Positions 1-7,163 of a DNA stretch of 7,652 nucleotides are shown here, in pieces; within the stretch, counting starts at the first letter, position 1, and every line of letters begins with the position of its first letter. The notes under the pieces were generated by a model. The model did no database searches, had not been told where the DNA came from, and saw only the letters and a program-made list of their open reading frames with translations. A program made the position numbers and the translations under genes. This DNA comes from Bryobacterales bacterium (GTDB lineage Bacteria; Acidobacteriota; Terriglobia; Bryobacterales; Bryobacteraceae): NCBI GenBank assembly GCA_003132905.1, contig PKZC01000382.1:9073-16724 (forward strand), in the 5' to 3' direction.

Positions 1-1737
1 CACTGCCGGGCCGCCGCCGTCTAGCGACCCGCCACGCGCTTTCCCGCCGTTCACCGCGTCGTATTCGCGGGCTGTGTCGAAATCCCAAATGATTTCGCCC
101 GTGTCGCTTCGATATGCGCGCAGGTGTCCGTCTACCGATCCCGAAAACACAACACCGGGAATCGCGGTGACGGCGCCCGATTGCGCCGGACTACATTTCG
201 GGCGCGTACCGCATCCGGGCGGAACCGCGCTCCACACCTGCTCGCCGGTTTGCAATCGTAGCGCGAACAAGCCTCCGCCCTTGGCCGGATCGAGCTCCAT
301 CGTAGACTCGTCTGGAGCGTTGGGATTCGTCACCACATGGAAGACGACGTCGGAAAGCGCGACATACATTCGATCCGAGTCCGCGGCCGAACCCCATTGA
401 ATTCCGCCGAGCGCGCCACCTTTCCCGACGCGCCTTTGCCACAGGACCTCGCCTTGCCGATCCGGATCAACAGCGTGCGCCACGCCGGATTTCTGGCCGA
501 GGACTAACGCCCGTTTCCCGTTCGGGAGCGATACCAAAATGGGCGGCTGACCGAAATCCGCGTCCGGCCCGTTCGAATCCGGGCAATTCGTTTTCACCGC
601 TCGATCACAATCCACGGTGTAAGCGTCGTCAGCCGTTAGTTGACGGGACCAGAGCATCTTGCCCGTAGCGCGTTCCAGGGCCAGGACCGCATCGCTGGTC
701 CCGGTAGGTGGATCGGAGTAATTGTCACCCGTGGCGACATATATTGCATCGCGCTTCTCATCGATGGTTGGCGTCGACCACACACCGGCGCCCGATGGTC
801 CCCAGCGCTGAATGCCACTCTTGGTTTTCGTGGTCGGCTTGGGAACCTCAGCGACAGTGTAAGTTTTCCAGATCTGCTTGCCCGTGACGCCGTCCAGGGC
901 TACGACACTGCCGCGAAACGTGCAGCACTCCGCGGTAGGCATCGCCGCGCCGGTGCCCTCTTCGCCGGACGAAACTCCGAAATAGACCACGCCCCGATAG
1001 AAATTGGGAGCAGCCGTGATCATGGTTGCGTAGTGATCGTCGACACGGGTCTTCCAAAGCAGCTTGCCGCTGGCGAAGTCGACCGCGTATGCATTCCCAG
1101 CCGCGTCGCCGAAAAACACGGCGGAGGCGTTACCCAACGGACCCGCGATGACCCCACCGCGGATTGGCGCAGCGGTATCGAAAACCCAGTAAACGCATCC
1201 CGTTTTGGCGTCGAGCGAGTAGAGCTTGTTCGCCTGACTGCCGGCGAACAACCGGTTGCCCACTACCACCGGCTGGCCGCGCGCGAGCGTAACATCGCCC
1301 AAACTAAAGGCCCATTTCAGACGGAGCTTAGGGATGTCGGCGAGGCTGAGGCCGGCGGCTTCCGTCGATTGAAAACGCGCATTCGTCGGGCCGGCTCCGA
1401 AGCCGTTCCAACTTGGACCCCGCGTATCGCTTGCTGGTAGAGCGCCGCAGTAGGCGGATTGAGGCAGAGCGGCGCTCTCGCCTTTGATAGATCCGCCACT
1501 CAGGTAACTGGCGAGCGCGATGCGCTCCGGAGAGCTCAATCCTTGCGCTTCGATTCGCATCGTGCCTGATTCGAGCGCCCTCATAATGGCGGCGCTACTC
1601 ATGGCGCCGAGAGCCGAGACAGCGGGCGCTCGACCCGTGGGAGAATCGTGGCACTTCGCGCAGCGCACCTGATACAGCGCCGCCCCGTCCTGAGCGAAAG
1701 CCGAGCAAGCAAGGAGCAAAGACCAACACGCTTTCAT
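1..1737 (-). CDS. Secreted cytochrome c / PQQ beta-propeller dehydrogenase-like protein (PVA dehydrogenase type), C-terminus off the left edge
   Basis: This frame is open for 579 codons from ATG at 1735-1737 to the window edge. Seen: a signal peptide (residues 1-15, cleavage likely after AFA); a heme c site CAKCH at residues 26-30, with Met60 (GTM) a likely distal ligand; a linker with Cys97; then a PSWNGFG opening to the propeller. The blades carry Trp-docking repeats of the form TGxxxW, with Trp at 184, 228, 290, 363, 433, 502 and 551. Vicinal cysteines at 271-272 match the disulfide that packs on PQQ in quinoprotein alcohol dehydrogenases, and DADFGQPP (Asp392, Asp394) sits where that family has its catalytic Asp. 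The family oxidises alcohols or polymeric alcohols such as polyvinyl alcohol in the periplasm and passes electrons to heme c. The substrate cannot be read from sequence. The start is fixed by an in-frame stop just upstream (1747-1749). No Shine-Dalgarno is visible. By family length, only a few dozen residues are missing. Confidence 0.9.
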   Translation of the reverse strand, partial: MKACWSLLLACSAFAQDGAALYQVRCAKCHDSPTGRAPAVSALGAMSSAAIMRALESGTMRIEAQGLSSPERIALASYLSGGSIKGESAALPQSAYCGALPASDTRGPSWNGFGAGPTNARFQSTEAAGLSLADIPKLRLKWAFSLGDVTLARGQPVVVGNRLFAGSQANKLYSLDAKTGCVYWVFDTAAPIRGGVIAGPLGNASAVFFGDAAGNAYAVDFASGKLLWKTRVDDHYATMITAAPNFYRGVVYFGVSSGEEGTGAAMPTAECCTFRGSVVALDGVTGKQIWKTYTVAEVPKPTTKTKSGIQRWGPSGAGVWSTPTIDEKRDAIYVATGDNYSDPPTGTSDAVLALERATGKMLWSRQLTADDAYTVDCDRAVKTNCPDSNGPDADFGQPPILVSLPNGKRALVLGQKSGVAHAVDPDRQGEVLWQRRVGKGGALGGIQWGSAADSDRMYVALSDVVFHVVTNPNAPDESTMELDPAKGGGLFALRLQTGEQVWSAVPPGCGTRPKCSPAQSGAVTAIPGVVFSGSVDGHLRAYRSDTGEIIWDFDTAREYDAVNGGKARGGSLDGGGPAV

Positions 1738-1748
1738 TGATGTTGGTC
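1721..1748. repeat. Perfect 8-bp inverted repeat around the start codon of the minus-strand gene
   Basis: GACCAACA (1721-1728) and TGTTGGTC (1741-1748) are exact reverse complements separated by 12 bases that contain the start codon of the dehydrogenase gene. A second, shorter symmetry, TTGGT (1743-1747) with ACCAA (1755-1759), brackets the candidate -10 box. The element could be a repressor operator, or an mRNA hairpin with the AUG in its loop. A chance origin cannot be excluded. Confidence 0.4.
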
Positions 1749-1754
1749 AGTATA
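1749..1754 (-). promoter_or_regulatory. Candidate -10 box of the minus-strand dehydrogenase gene, implying a leaderless mRNA
   Basis: On the minus strand this reads TATACT, five of six matches to the sigma-70 -10 consensus. Transcription would begin a few bases before the ATG at 1737, leaving almost no leader, which fits the missing ribosome binding site. No good -35 hexamer lies at normal spacing (1772-1777 is GC-rich), so the promoter may depend on an activator or use another sigma factor. The function is inferred. Confidence 0.35.
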
Positions 1755-1760
1755 ACCAAG

Positions 1761-1773
1761 CCGCGACTCGCGG
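1761..1773. promoter_or_regulatory. 13-bp GC-rich dyad at the -35 position of the minus-strand promoter
   Basis: CCGCGA-C-TCGCGG is a perfect dyad with 6-bp arms and a 1-bp centre. It overlaps the place where a -35 box for the candidate -10 at 1749-1754 would lie, and is about 60 bp upstream of the candidate receptor promoter. The position suits a binding site for a dimeric regulator acting on one or both divergent genes. This is inference from symmetry and position only. Confidence 0.35.
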
Positions 1774-1829
1774 GCGGAAACCGGCGCGCACAATATCACG
1801 CCTCCCTAGACAAATCACGCCAAATCGTG

Positions 1830-1858
1830 TTGGCACACATCTAATCGACGGGTCCTAT
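1830..1858 (+). promoter_or_regulatory. Candidate sigma-70 promoter of the outer-membrane receptor gene
   Basis: TTGGCA at 1830-1835 matches the -35 consensus at five of six positions. After a 17-bp spacer, TCCTAT at 1853-1858 is a weak -10 (three of six). This would give a leader of about 40 nt before the ATG at 1905. Just upstream, ATCACGCC occurs twice in the same orientation (1795-1802 and 1814-1821). Confidence 0.3.
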
Positions 1859-1892
1859 CAAGGCATGGTAAGGTAGCAAAGATTCTCGCGTT

Positions 1893-1898
1893 GGGAGG
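1893..1898 (+). promoter_or_regulatory. Shine-Dalgarno of the receptor gene
   Basis: GGGAGG lies six bases before the ATG at 1905. It is a strong ribosome binding site and confirms this start, which also begins a good signal peptide. Confidence 0.75.
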
Positions 1899-1904
1899 TC
1901 TGCC

Positions 1905-4900
1905 ATGAAACTCCTTTTACGTTGCAGCGCTGGTTTTTTAGTGTGTTTGCTTACGCTCGTATGGTCGACACGCCTCACAGCCGACGTTACAGGATCCATT
2001 GTCGGAGCGGTTCGCGACAGTTCCGGCAGGGTGATCCCCAAGGCACAATTAGTTGCCACCGAGGTGGATACGAACTCAAGCAAGGCAACATCGTCTGAAT
2101 CGGACGGCCAATATCACCTTCTTGCGCTGCCGGCAGGCAGGTATCGGATTACAGTGTCGGCGCCCGGGTTCCAGCAGTTCGTCACCAACGACGTCGATCT
2201 GAAAGTGAACGATCAATTGCGGATCGATGCGACACTGTCCCCGGGCCCGGTGCAGGAGCGTGTCACGGTGGAAGCGAATGCGGTGCAGGTGGAAAGTGAC
2301 AGTACACAGCTCGGCGGCACCCTGGAAGCGGCGCAGATTTCAGCCATGCCATTAAACGGCAGGAGCTTCCTGGATCTGCTGCCGCTTCAATCTGGTGTTG
2401 CGCCCGCGACCTCCGGCACGATTCCCAGTGACCGCCCAGTCTCCGGCTTGATTTCTAACCCCGGAAACGTGTCCGTGAATGGTCAGCCCGAAAGCGCCAA
2501 CCAGTTCCTTGTCAACGGAGGGGACGTGAACGAAGGCAAGGACATGGGTGCCGGGCTGGTCCCCAATCTGGATTCGATTCAGGAGTTCCGGCTCATCACC
2601 AACAGCTACGACGCCGAATATGGCAAGTTCAGCGGCGCCATTGTGAACGCGATTACCAAATCCGGGAGCAACAGCATCCACGGCGACGCCTTCGACTTTC
2701 TACGCAATAGCGACATGGACGCCCGCAGTTTCTTCGAGCCTTCCGTCGGTGAATTGCGTCGCAACCAGTTTGGTTACGCGGTTGGCGGCCCGCTCTGGAA
2801 AAACCGACTGTTCTGGTTCAGCGACTATCAGGGAACCCGGCAAGTTCAGGGGGCCGATACAGGCCTGATCCAGGTCCCCACGCAGGCCGAAAAACAGGGG
2901 ATTTTCGACGCGTCGCAGCTTACGGGTGTGGTGCAGGGCAGCTACTGGGCCCAGGTGCTTTCGCAACGCCTGGGCTACCAGGTAACGAACGGAGAACCGT
3001 ACACCTCCGTCTTCCCTGGCGGCTCGATCCCAACCCAAGCTTTCGATCCGGTTGCAGTCAACGAGATGAAGTACTTTCCTGTATCCAATATCAACCCGGC
3101 TAACGGTCTGTACGAAAACAATAGTGCAAAGGGGACCGTGTCGGACGACAAGATCGGGGAGCGCATCGATTTTGTCAATCAGAAGACGGGTACGTGGTCG
3201 TTCTACTACCACCTCGACAATACTTTGGCAGTCAATCCGTTGTCCGGACAAGCGTACATGCCCCAGGCGGCCCTGCCGGGTTTTCCTGATTCTGCGCCGC
3301 AACGGGCGCAGATGTTCACCCTGAGCAATACCAAGACTTTCGGGCCCACCATGGTGAATGAAGCCAGGCTGAGTTTTTTCCGTACCAGGATTCAGACCGC
3401 GGAGCCCAGTTCCAGCACCACAGTCAGTCTGTCCTCGCAAGGATTCACCACCGGCGTGGGAACACTGGGCATCAATCCTTCGGGGCCGGCGGGCTACCCG
3501 CAGTCCCTCCCCCCGTTGCAATTCAACAATTACAGTATTGGTAATAACTGGTTGAATTTGTACCAGGCCAACACGACGTATCAGGCTTTCGACGCACTGT
3601 CGAAGGTGGTCGGCTCCCACCAGCTGAAGTTCGGCGGCGAATTTCGATACTATTACCTCAACGTCCGCAACATCTGCGGACCGAACGGGTACTTTTCGTT
3701 CAACGGCCAGGAAACCGGCAGCGATTTCGCTGACTTTCTGCTCGGTGCTCCAGCGGGCTACGTACAATGCAGCGAGCAATTTCTGAACAATCGTGCCAAA
3801 TACGGAGGACTTTTCATCCAGGATTCCTGGAAGGCACGGCCGAATCTGACTGTGAATCTCGGTCTGCGCTGGGAGGTTGACCAGCCATGGTCGGACACCG
3901 AGGGCGAAGTCGAGACCATGGTTCCCGGCGCGCAGTCCAAACTATTTCCGACCGCTCCTCCAGGGCTGCTGGTGCCTGGCGATCCTGGCGTTCCGAGCAC
4001 GGTTTCACGCACTCAATGGGACGCTTTCGCTCCCCGGGTGGGCGTGGCCTGGTCGCCCAGCGTTTCCAGTGGCATTTTGGCGAAGATTCTCGGCGGACCA
4101 AACAAAACGAGCATCCGAGCCGCCTACGGAATTTACTATCTCGGCCCGGCAGATCTCGGCAATTTCACCCTGATCGGCGATGCGCCTTTCGGACTTTACT
4201 GGGCCAGCACCGCCCCACCTGAGTTCGACACCCCGTTTGCCACTCGTTCGACGGGCCAGTCGCAGGGTGAGCGCTTCCCGTTCACCTTCCCGGTAATCGG
4301 CAGCCCGTCAAACGCCAACCTGAACTTCCCCCAATTCTTCCCGATGTACGAATTCACCTACTACAACCGGAACAAGCTCACGTATGCCGAGCATTACAAT
4401 TTCTCGATTCAGCGGCAGCTTTCCGCTTCCACGGTACTCACGATCGCGTACGTCGGCACACAAAGCCATCACGTCCAGGCGACTCTCTACCCGGGAGAGG
4501 GAAGCGCATCGCTTTGCCAGCAACTGAATCCTGAGGGAGCAACGCCCGCTTGCGGCCCTGGAAGTGAAACTTCAACATTCACACTTCCCAATGGCAGTCA
4601 GGTATACGGCACACTTTTGCCCGTAGGAAACCCGGCTCTCGGCCTTGGCCCCTTGAACAATCAGGCACTCGCGCAGACATATCACACCGTCGTTTACGGG
4701 CCGTCCGCATGGCTGGCCGACATCGGAAATTCCAATTACAATGCCTTACAGGTCACCGCACAACGGAGGGCACGCGACGTAACGTTACTGATCGCGTACA
4801 CCTATTCGAAATCTATCGACGATTACAACGGGCCCCTGAATCCGACCAACTTTGCCCTCAGTCGCGTTCTTTCGCCATTCGACCTTACGCACAATTTCGT

Positions 4901-5417
4901 TGCCAGCTACACGTGGGAAATTCCTTTCGATCGTGCGTTTGGCGCCTTGCCTAAGCGCCTGACACGGGGTTGGACCATCAGCGGAATCAGCCGGTTCTCG
5001 ACCGGTTTTCCTGTTACCCTCAGCCAGGGTAACGATAACGCCTTGACGGCTATCGGCCTTGATGTTCCGTTTGTAACCGGCCCGGTCGTGACTCAAAATC
5101 CGCGCAACGCTGGCCCGAACGGACCGAACACCTATTTCCTGCCGGGTTCTTTTGCCGCCGAGGCGGTAGGGCAGCTGGGCAATGCCGCGGTCCGCTCCTT
5201 CCACGGACCGGGCATCATCAACACCGATTTCGGAGCATCGAAGAGCATCGCCATCAACGAAAGAATGTCCATCATGCTTCGAGGGGAGTTCTTCAACATT
5301 TTTAACCACGCCAATTTCACTGGGGTTGTCGGTAATATTGCCAGCAGCGAGTTTGGCACGGCAACAGGCACAATGCCTGGACGCATCGGACAAGTGAGCG
5401 GGAAGTTGATCTTCTGA
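1905..5417 (+). CDS. TonB-dependent outer-membrane receptor, Oar-like, with N-terminal carboxypeptidase-regulatory-like domain
   Basis: An intact 1170-residue protein. Seen: an N-terminal signal peptide (about residues 1-26, hydrophobic core then a TADV junction); a carboxypeptidase-regulatory-like beta-sandwich (about 28-115, with GSIVGAVRDSSG, DGQYHLLALPAGRYRITV and GFQ); a plug domain (about 120-260, with MPLNGRSF at 148 and EFRLITNSYDAEYG from 227, then GAIVNAITKSG); and a long beta-barrel rich in aromatic strands ending in GKLIF, the terminal Phe expected of outer-membrane barrels. No TonB box was recognised between signal peptide and plug. Such proteins, abundant in Acidobacteriota, import large or scarce ligands across the outer membrane or, like Myxococcus Oar, act in surface functions. 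The ligand cannot be inferred. The length is normal for the family and no frameshift is seen. It is divergent from the PQQ-propeller gene, with a 167-bp shared upstream region. No rho-independent terminator is evident after its stop. Confidence 0.95.
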   Translation: MKLLLRCSAGFLVCLLTLVWSTRLTADVTGSIVGAVRDSSGRVIPKAQLVATEVDTNSSKATSSESDGQYHLLALPAGRYRITVSAPGFQQFVTNDVDLKVNDQLRIDATLSPGPVQERVTVEANAVQVESDSTQLGGTLEAAQISAMPLNGRSFLDLLPLQSGVAPATSGTIPSDRPVSGLISNPGNVSVNGQPESANQFLVNGGDVNEGKDMGAGLVPNLDSIQEFRLITNSYDAEYGKFSGAIVNAITKSGSNSIHGDAFDFLRNSDMDARSFFEPSVGELRRNQFGYAVGGPLWKNRLFWFSDYQGTRQVQGADTGLIQVPTQAEKQGIFDASQLTGVVQGSYWAQVLSQRLGYQVTNGEPYTSVFPGGSIPTQAFDPVAVNEMKYFPVSNINPANGLYENNSAKGTVSDDKIGERIDFVNQKTGTWSFYYHLDNTLAVNPLSGQAYMPQAALPGFPDSAPQRAQMFTLSNTKTFGPTMVNEARLSFFRTRIQTAEPSSSTTVSLSSQGFTTGVGTLGINPSGPAGYPQSLPPLQFNNYSIGNNWLNLYQANTTYQAFDALSKVVGSHQLKFGGEFRYYYLNVRNICGPNGYFSFNGQETGSDFADFLLGAPAGYVQCSEQFLNNRAKYGGLFIQDSWKARPNLTVNLGLRWEVDQPWSDTEGEVETMVPGAQSKLFPTAPPGLLVPGDPGVPSTVSRTQWDAFAPRVGVAWSPSVSSGILAKILGGPNKTSIRAAYGIYYLGPADLGNFTLIGDAPFGLYWASTAPPEFDTPFATRSTGQSQGERFPFTFPVIGSPSNANLNFPQFFPMYEFTYYNRNKLTYAEHYNFSIQRQLSASTVLTIAYVGTQSHHVQATLYPGEGSASLCQQLNPEGATPACGPGSETSTFTLPNGSQVYGTLLPVGNPALGLGPLNNQALAQTYHTVVYGPSAWLADIGNSNYNALQVTAQRRARDVTLLIAYTYSKSIDDYNGPLNPTNFALSRVLSPFDLTHNFVASYTWEIPFDRAFGALPKRLTRGWTISGISRFSTGFPVTLSQGNDNALTAIGLDVPFVTGPVVTQNPRNAGPNGPNTYFLPGSFAAEAVGQLGNAAVRSFHGPGIINTDFGASKSIAINERMSIMLRGEFFNIFNHANFTGVVGNIASSEFGTATGTMPGRIGQVSGKLIF

Positions 5418-5697
5418 GCACGCAGGACGCGGCATGGTCCCATTGAGGGTCAGTGTGGCGAGTAGTTCGATTTTGGGTCCTCCTGAACGTGAGTCGATTT
5501 ACTCTTCACGAGCAAGAGCCGCGAAGGCATTGTCAACCTAGGTCTCGATCTCAATTGTTCTGGCGTCGAGCCATATGCATAAAGGTGCCGTACGGCTGTG
5601 TGCCGGGGGATCAGCGATGGTCCGGGCGCACTCTCAGCCTTCTCGAGCAACTCGAAAACACGCTGGATCACTTCGGCCATCGTTTCTGCTCGCTGCC
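5418..5697. other. Region without a recognisable gene between the receptor and the methyltransferase remnant
   Basis: I see no conserved protein motif in any frame here. The open frames on both strands are short and look like noise. The missing front of the methyltransferase would be expected here but cannot be found, even allowing frameshifts. No terminator-type hairpin with a T tract follows the receptor stop. Confidence 0.6.
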
Positions 5698-6081
5698 GGC
5701 TATTTCTATGCCTTCCAAATCTCTGCCGAAGAGTTCAAACGACTCGCCGAGAAAGCACGCCGCAACCTGGATGAAGCGGGTCTATCGGCTTTTTCGGAGG
5801 TGCGGGAAGGAGACGCAATGCAGACGCTGGGAGATCTGGCAGCACCGATCGACTTTCTGTTCCTCGACGGCTGGAAAGATCTTTATCTGCCCGTGCTCGA
5901 TCTTCTTAAGCCCAAGTTACGCAAAGGGTCCGTGGTTGTCGCCGATAACATCCTTTTCCCACCTATGTTCAAGAAGACTATGAAACGATATGTCACCTAC
6001 ATGCACGACCCGGCCAACGGGTTCCAATCGACGACGCTGCCACTTGGCGCTGGCATTGAATACTCGGTTTTTAAGGGTTAG
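5575..6081 (+). pseudogene. 5'-truncated SAM-dependent O-methyltransferase remnant
   Basis: The ATG-initiated frame encodes 168 residues, but only about residues 42-168 (from 5698) resemble a protein family. Seen: ISAEEFKRLAEKARRNL (the helix after strand beta-2), EVREGDAMQTL, PIDFLFLDGWKDLYLPVL, the KGSVVVADN strand, and a DPANG...TLPLG tail. Together these mark the C-terminal half of class I O-methyltransferases whose full length is about 200-220 residues. The first part, including the GxGxG-like SAM-binding motif I, is absent; residues 1-41 are unrelated and rich in Arg and Ser. The acidic residue usually ending beta-2 appears to be Gln48. No Shine-Dalgarno precedes the ATG. I infer a decayed or recombined remnant with no methyltransferase activity. 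A short expressed protein cannot be excluded, because the reading frame stays open to a normal C-terminus. Confidence 0.65.
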
Positions 6082-6280
6082 GGACGGATGTGCAAAGTCC
6101 CGAGCCGGGGTGCTGAAAGAGTCGAAGCATGACGCCTGCGGAATAATCCGTGACGACGAAAAGCGGAGGACATCGACTTGGCTGGCGCTAACAGCCCTTC
6201 GCATCCACGAACCGATCTTGGCGCAATGGGGATTTCGCGACAGCTTAACGATGAACAACAGCTAGGCCACCCTTAGGCTG

Positions 6281-6289
6281 TGCTATCCT
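6281..6289 (+). promoter_or_regulatory. Candidate extended -10 promoter of the adenylate kinase gene
   Basis: TGCTATCCT fits the extended -10 pattern TGnTATAAT at the TG and at four of the six hexamer positions. No clear -35 box lies upstream, as is common for extended -10 promoters. It would give a leader of about 120 nt containing the inverted repeat at 6308-6332. Confidence 0.3.
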
Positions 6290-6307
6290 AGACTTCCCTA
6301 ACGGCCA

Positions 6308-6332
6308 AGCATGATGTGACGGAGATCATGCT
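6308..6332. repeat. Perfect 8-bp inverted repeat in the kinase leader
   Basis: AGCATGAT (6308-6315) and ATCATGCT (6325-6332) are exact reverse complements around a 9-base loop. The element lies about 20 bp downstream of the candidate -10 and 84 bp before the start codon. It could be an operator or an RNA stem-loop. No T tract follows, so it does not look like a terminator. Confidence 0.4.
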
Positions 6333-6398
6333 GCAGCTCACGCGTCGATCCGTTCGGCGGCGGAGCCCTTCGATGTAGGGTTATCTCATCGCAAAGTC

Positions 6399-6406
6399 GG
6401 GAGAAG
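6399..6406 (+). promoter_or_regulatory. Shine-Dalgarno of the adenylate kinase gene
   Basis: GGGAGAAG lies nine bases before the ATG at 6416 and supports that start, which also places the P-loop at its usual distance from the N-terminus. Confidence 0.6.
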
Positions 6407-6415
6407 AGCTCACGT

Positions 6416-7072
6416 ATGCACAAGTACATCATCATGGGCGTTCAGGGCTGCGGAAAAGGCACTCAGGCGACATTGCTCAAGGAGTCGCTCGATCTGGCGC
6501 ATATCAGCGTCGGCGACATTTTTCGGTGGCACATCCAAAGCCACACCAAGCTAGGCGCCCGCATCAAACGAACCATGGCTGAAGGGCACCTCGTGTCCGA
6601 CGACGTTGTCGAAGAAGTTGTCAAACAACGGCTGGAGCAGCACGACTGGAACTATGGTTTCATCCTGGACGGCTTTCCGCGAAACTCCCGGCAAGCGGCA
6701 TTCTTCCTGGAGAGCTACGATATCGACGCCGTGCTGCTGATCGATGTGCCCGATGCAATCGTTCTCGAGCGCATCGTCAACCGCCGCCTCTGCCCAAAAT
6801 GCAGCCTGGATTACAACCTGATGTTCCACCGGCCCGCGGTGGCCAATACCTGCGATATCTGTGGTGGATTGCTGATCGCCCGCTCCGACGACACATCTGA
6901 AGCAGTTCAGGCGCGCCTGCAGGATTATCACACTAAGACACAACCCATCCTGGAGCTGTTTCGGCGAAAGGAGTTGGTCGTTGTCGTGGATGGTACCCGC
7001 TCTGCCGCCGAAGTGCAACAGGACCTACGCCGTCAGCTTGTGCAGAAATCGGAACGGACTGTTGCCAGTTGA
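6416..7072 (+). CDS. Adenylate kinase family nucleoside monophosphate kinase with zinc-type LID
   Basis: This 218-residue cytoplasmic enzyme is full length for the long adenylate kinase class. Such enzymes transfer phosphate between ATP and AMP to give two ADP. Seen: the P-loop GVQGCGKGTQ (8-17); SVGDIFR in the NMP-binding region, where the usual residue after Ser is Thr; DGFPR at 85-89; and a LID with four cysteines (126, 129, 146, 149) spaced CxxC-x16-CxxC, the structural zinc site known in many bacterial adenylate kinases. Arg156 and Arg167 in the RxDD...RL signature correspond to the catalytic arginines. All key residues are present. The P-loop GVQGCGKGT differs from the common GPPGxGKGT and marks a standalone subfamily rather than the copy normally found beside secY, so this is probably a second adk-like gene, and AMP specificity is inferred. 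It has its own leader and ribosome binding site and stands alone between two gene remnants. Confidence 0.93.
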   Translation: MHKYIIMGVQGCGKGTQATLLKESLDLAHISVGDIFRWHIQSHTKLGARIKRTMAEGHLVSDDVVEEVVKQRLEQHDWNYGFILDGFPRNSRQAAFFLESYDIDAVLLIDVPDAIVLERIVNRRLCPKCSLDYNLMFHRPAVANTCDICGGLLIARSDDTSEAVQARLQDYHTKTQPILELFRRKELVVVVDGTRSAAEVQQDLRRQLVQKSERTVAS

Positions 7073-7114
7073 CCCCTCAATCCTGACCGATCAGTGGTCC
7101 ACCCTCGTTTCCTC

Positions 7115-7135
7115 CTGGTGGCCTGCTGCTACCAG
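7115..7135. terminator. Possible stem-loop terminator between the kinase gene and the SMC remnant
   Basis: CTGGTGGC (7115-7122) pairs with GCTACCAG (7128-7135) over eight positions, including one G-U pair, around a 5-base loop, 43 nt after the kinase stop. No T tract follows on either strand, so it is at best an atypical terminator or an mRNA 3'-end stabiliser. Confidence 0.3.
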
Positions 7136-7163
7136 AAGACCGTTGCTGTAATCGCCCGGCGTC

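Larger units (their letters stand above)
6082..6415. other. Non-coding stretch: leader and upstream region of the adenylate kinase gene
   Basis: No convincing coding sequence is seen on either strand of this 334-bp stretch; overlapping open frames lack motifs and ribosome binding sites. Its right part holds a candidate extended -10 (6281-6289), an inverted repeat (6308-6332) and the kinase ribosome binding site. A 13-base word at 6189-6201 (TAACAGCCCTTCG) recurs at 7384-7396. Confidence 0.6.

Noticed and set aside
640..1440. Plus-strand open frame of 266 codons
   Set aside because: It is antisense to the PQQ-propeller gene, whose heme site, Trp repeats and Cys-Cys pair are all on the minus strand. 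The plus-strand product is Arg-rich with no motif.
2700..3779. Long open frame on the minus strand (359 codons) inside the receptor gene
   Set aside because: It is antisense to an unmistakable receptor coding frame. The product has no family features, and such frames arise from codon bias in GC-rich genes.
4785..5435. Minus-strand open frame of 216 codons at the receptor end
   Set aside because: It is a shadow of the receptor barrel coding sequence with no recognisable motif.
5450..5680. Minus-strand open frame of 76 codons before the methyltransferase remnant
   Set aside because: The N-terminus looks helical, but there is no known motif and no clear ribosome binding site, and it overlaps eroded sequence.
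6081..6101. GGGAC...GTCCC hairpin just after the methyltransferase stop
   Set aside because: The stem is only 5 bp with an 11-base loop and no T tract, so it is too weak to call a terminator.
5990..6265. Plus-strand open frame of 91 codons overlapping the methyltransferase end
   Set aside because: The first third is a frame-shifted reading of the methyltransferase tail and the rest matches nothing I recognise.
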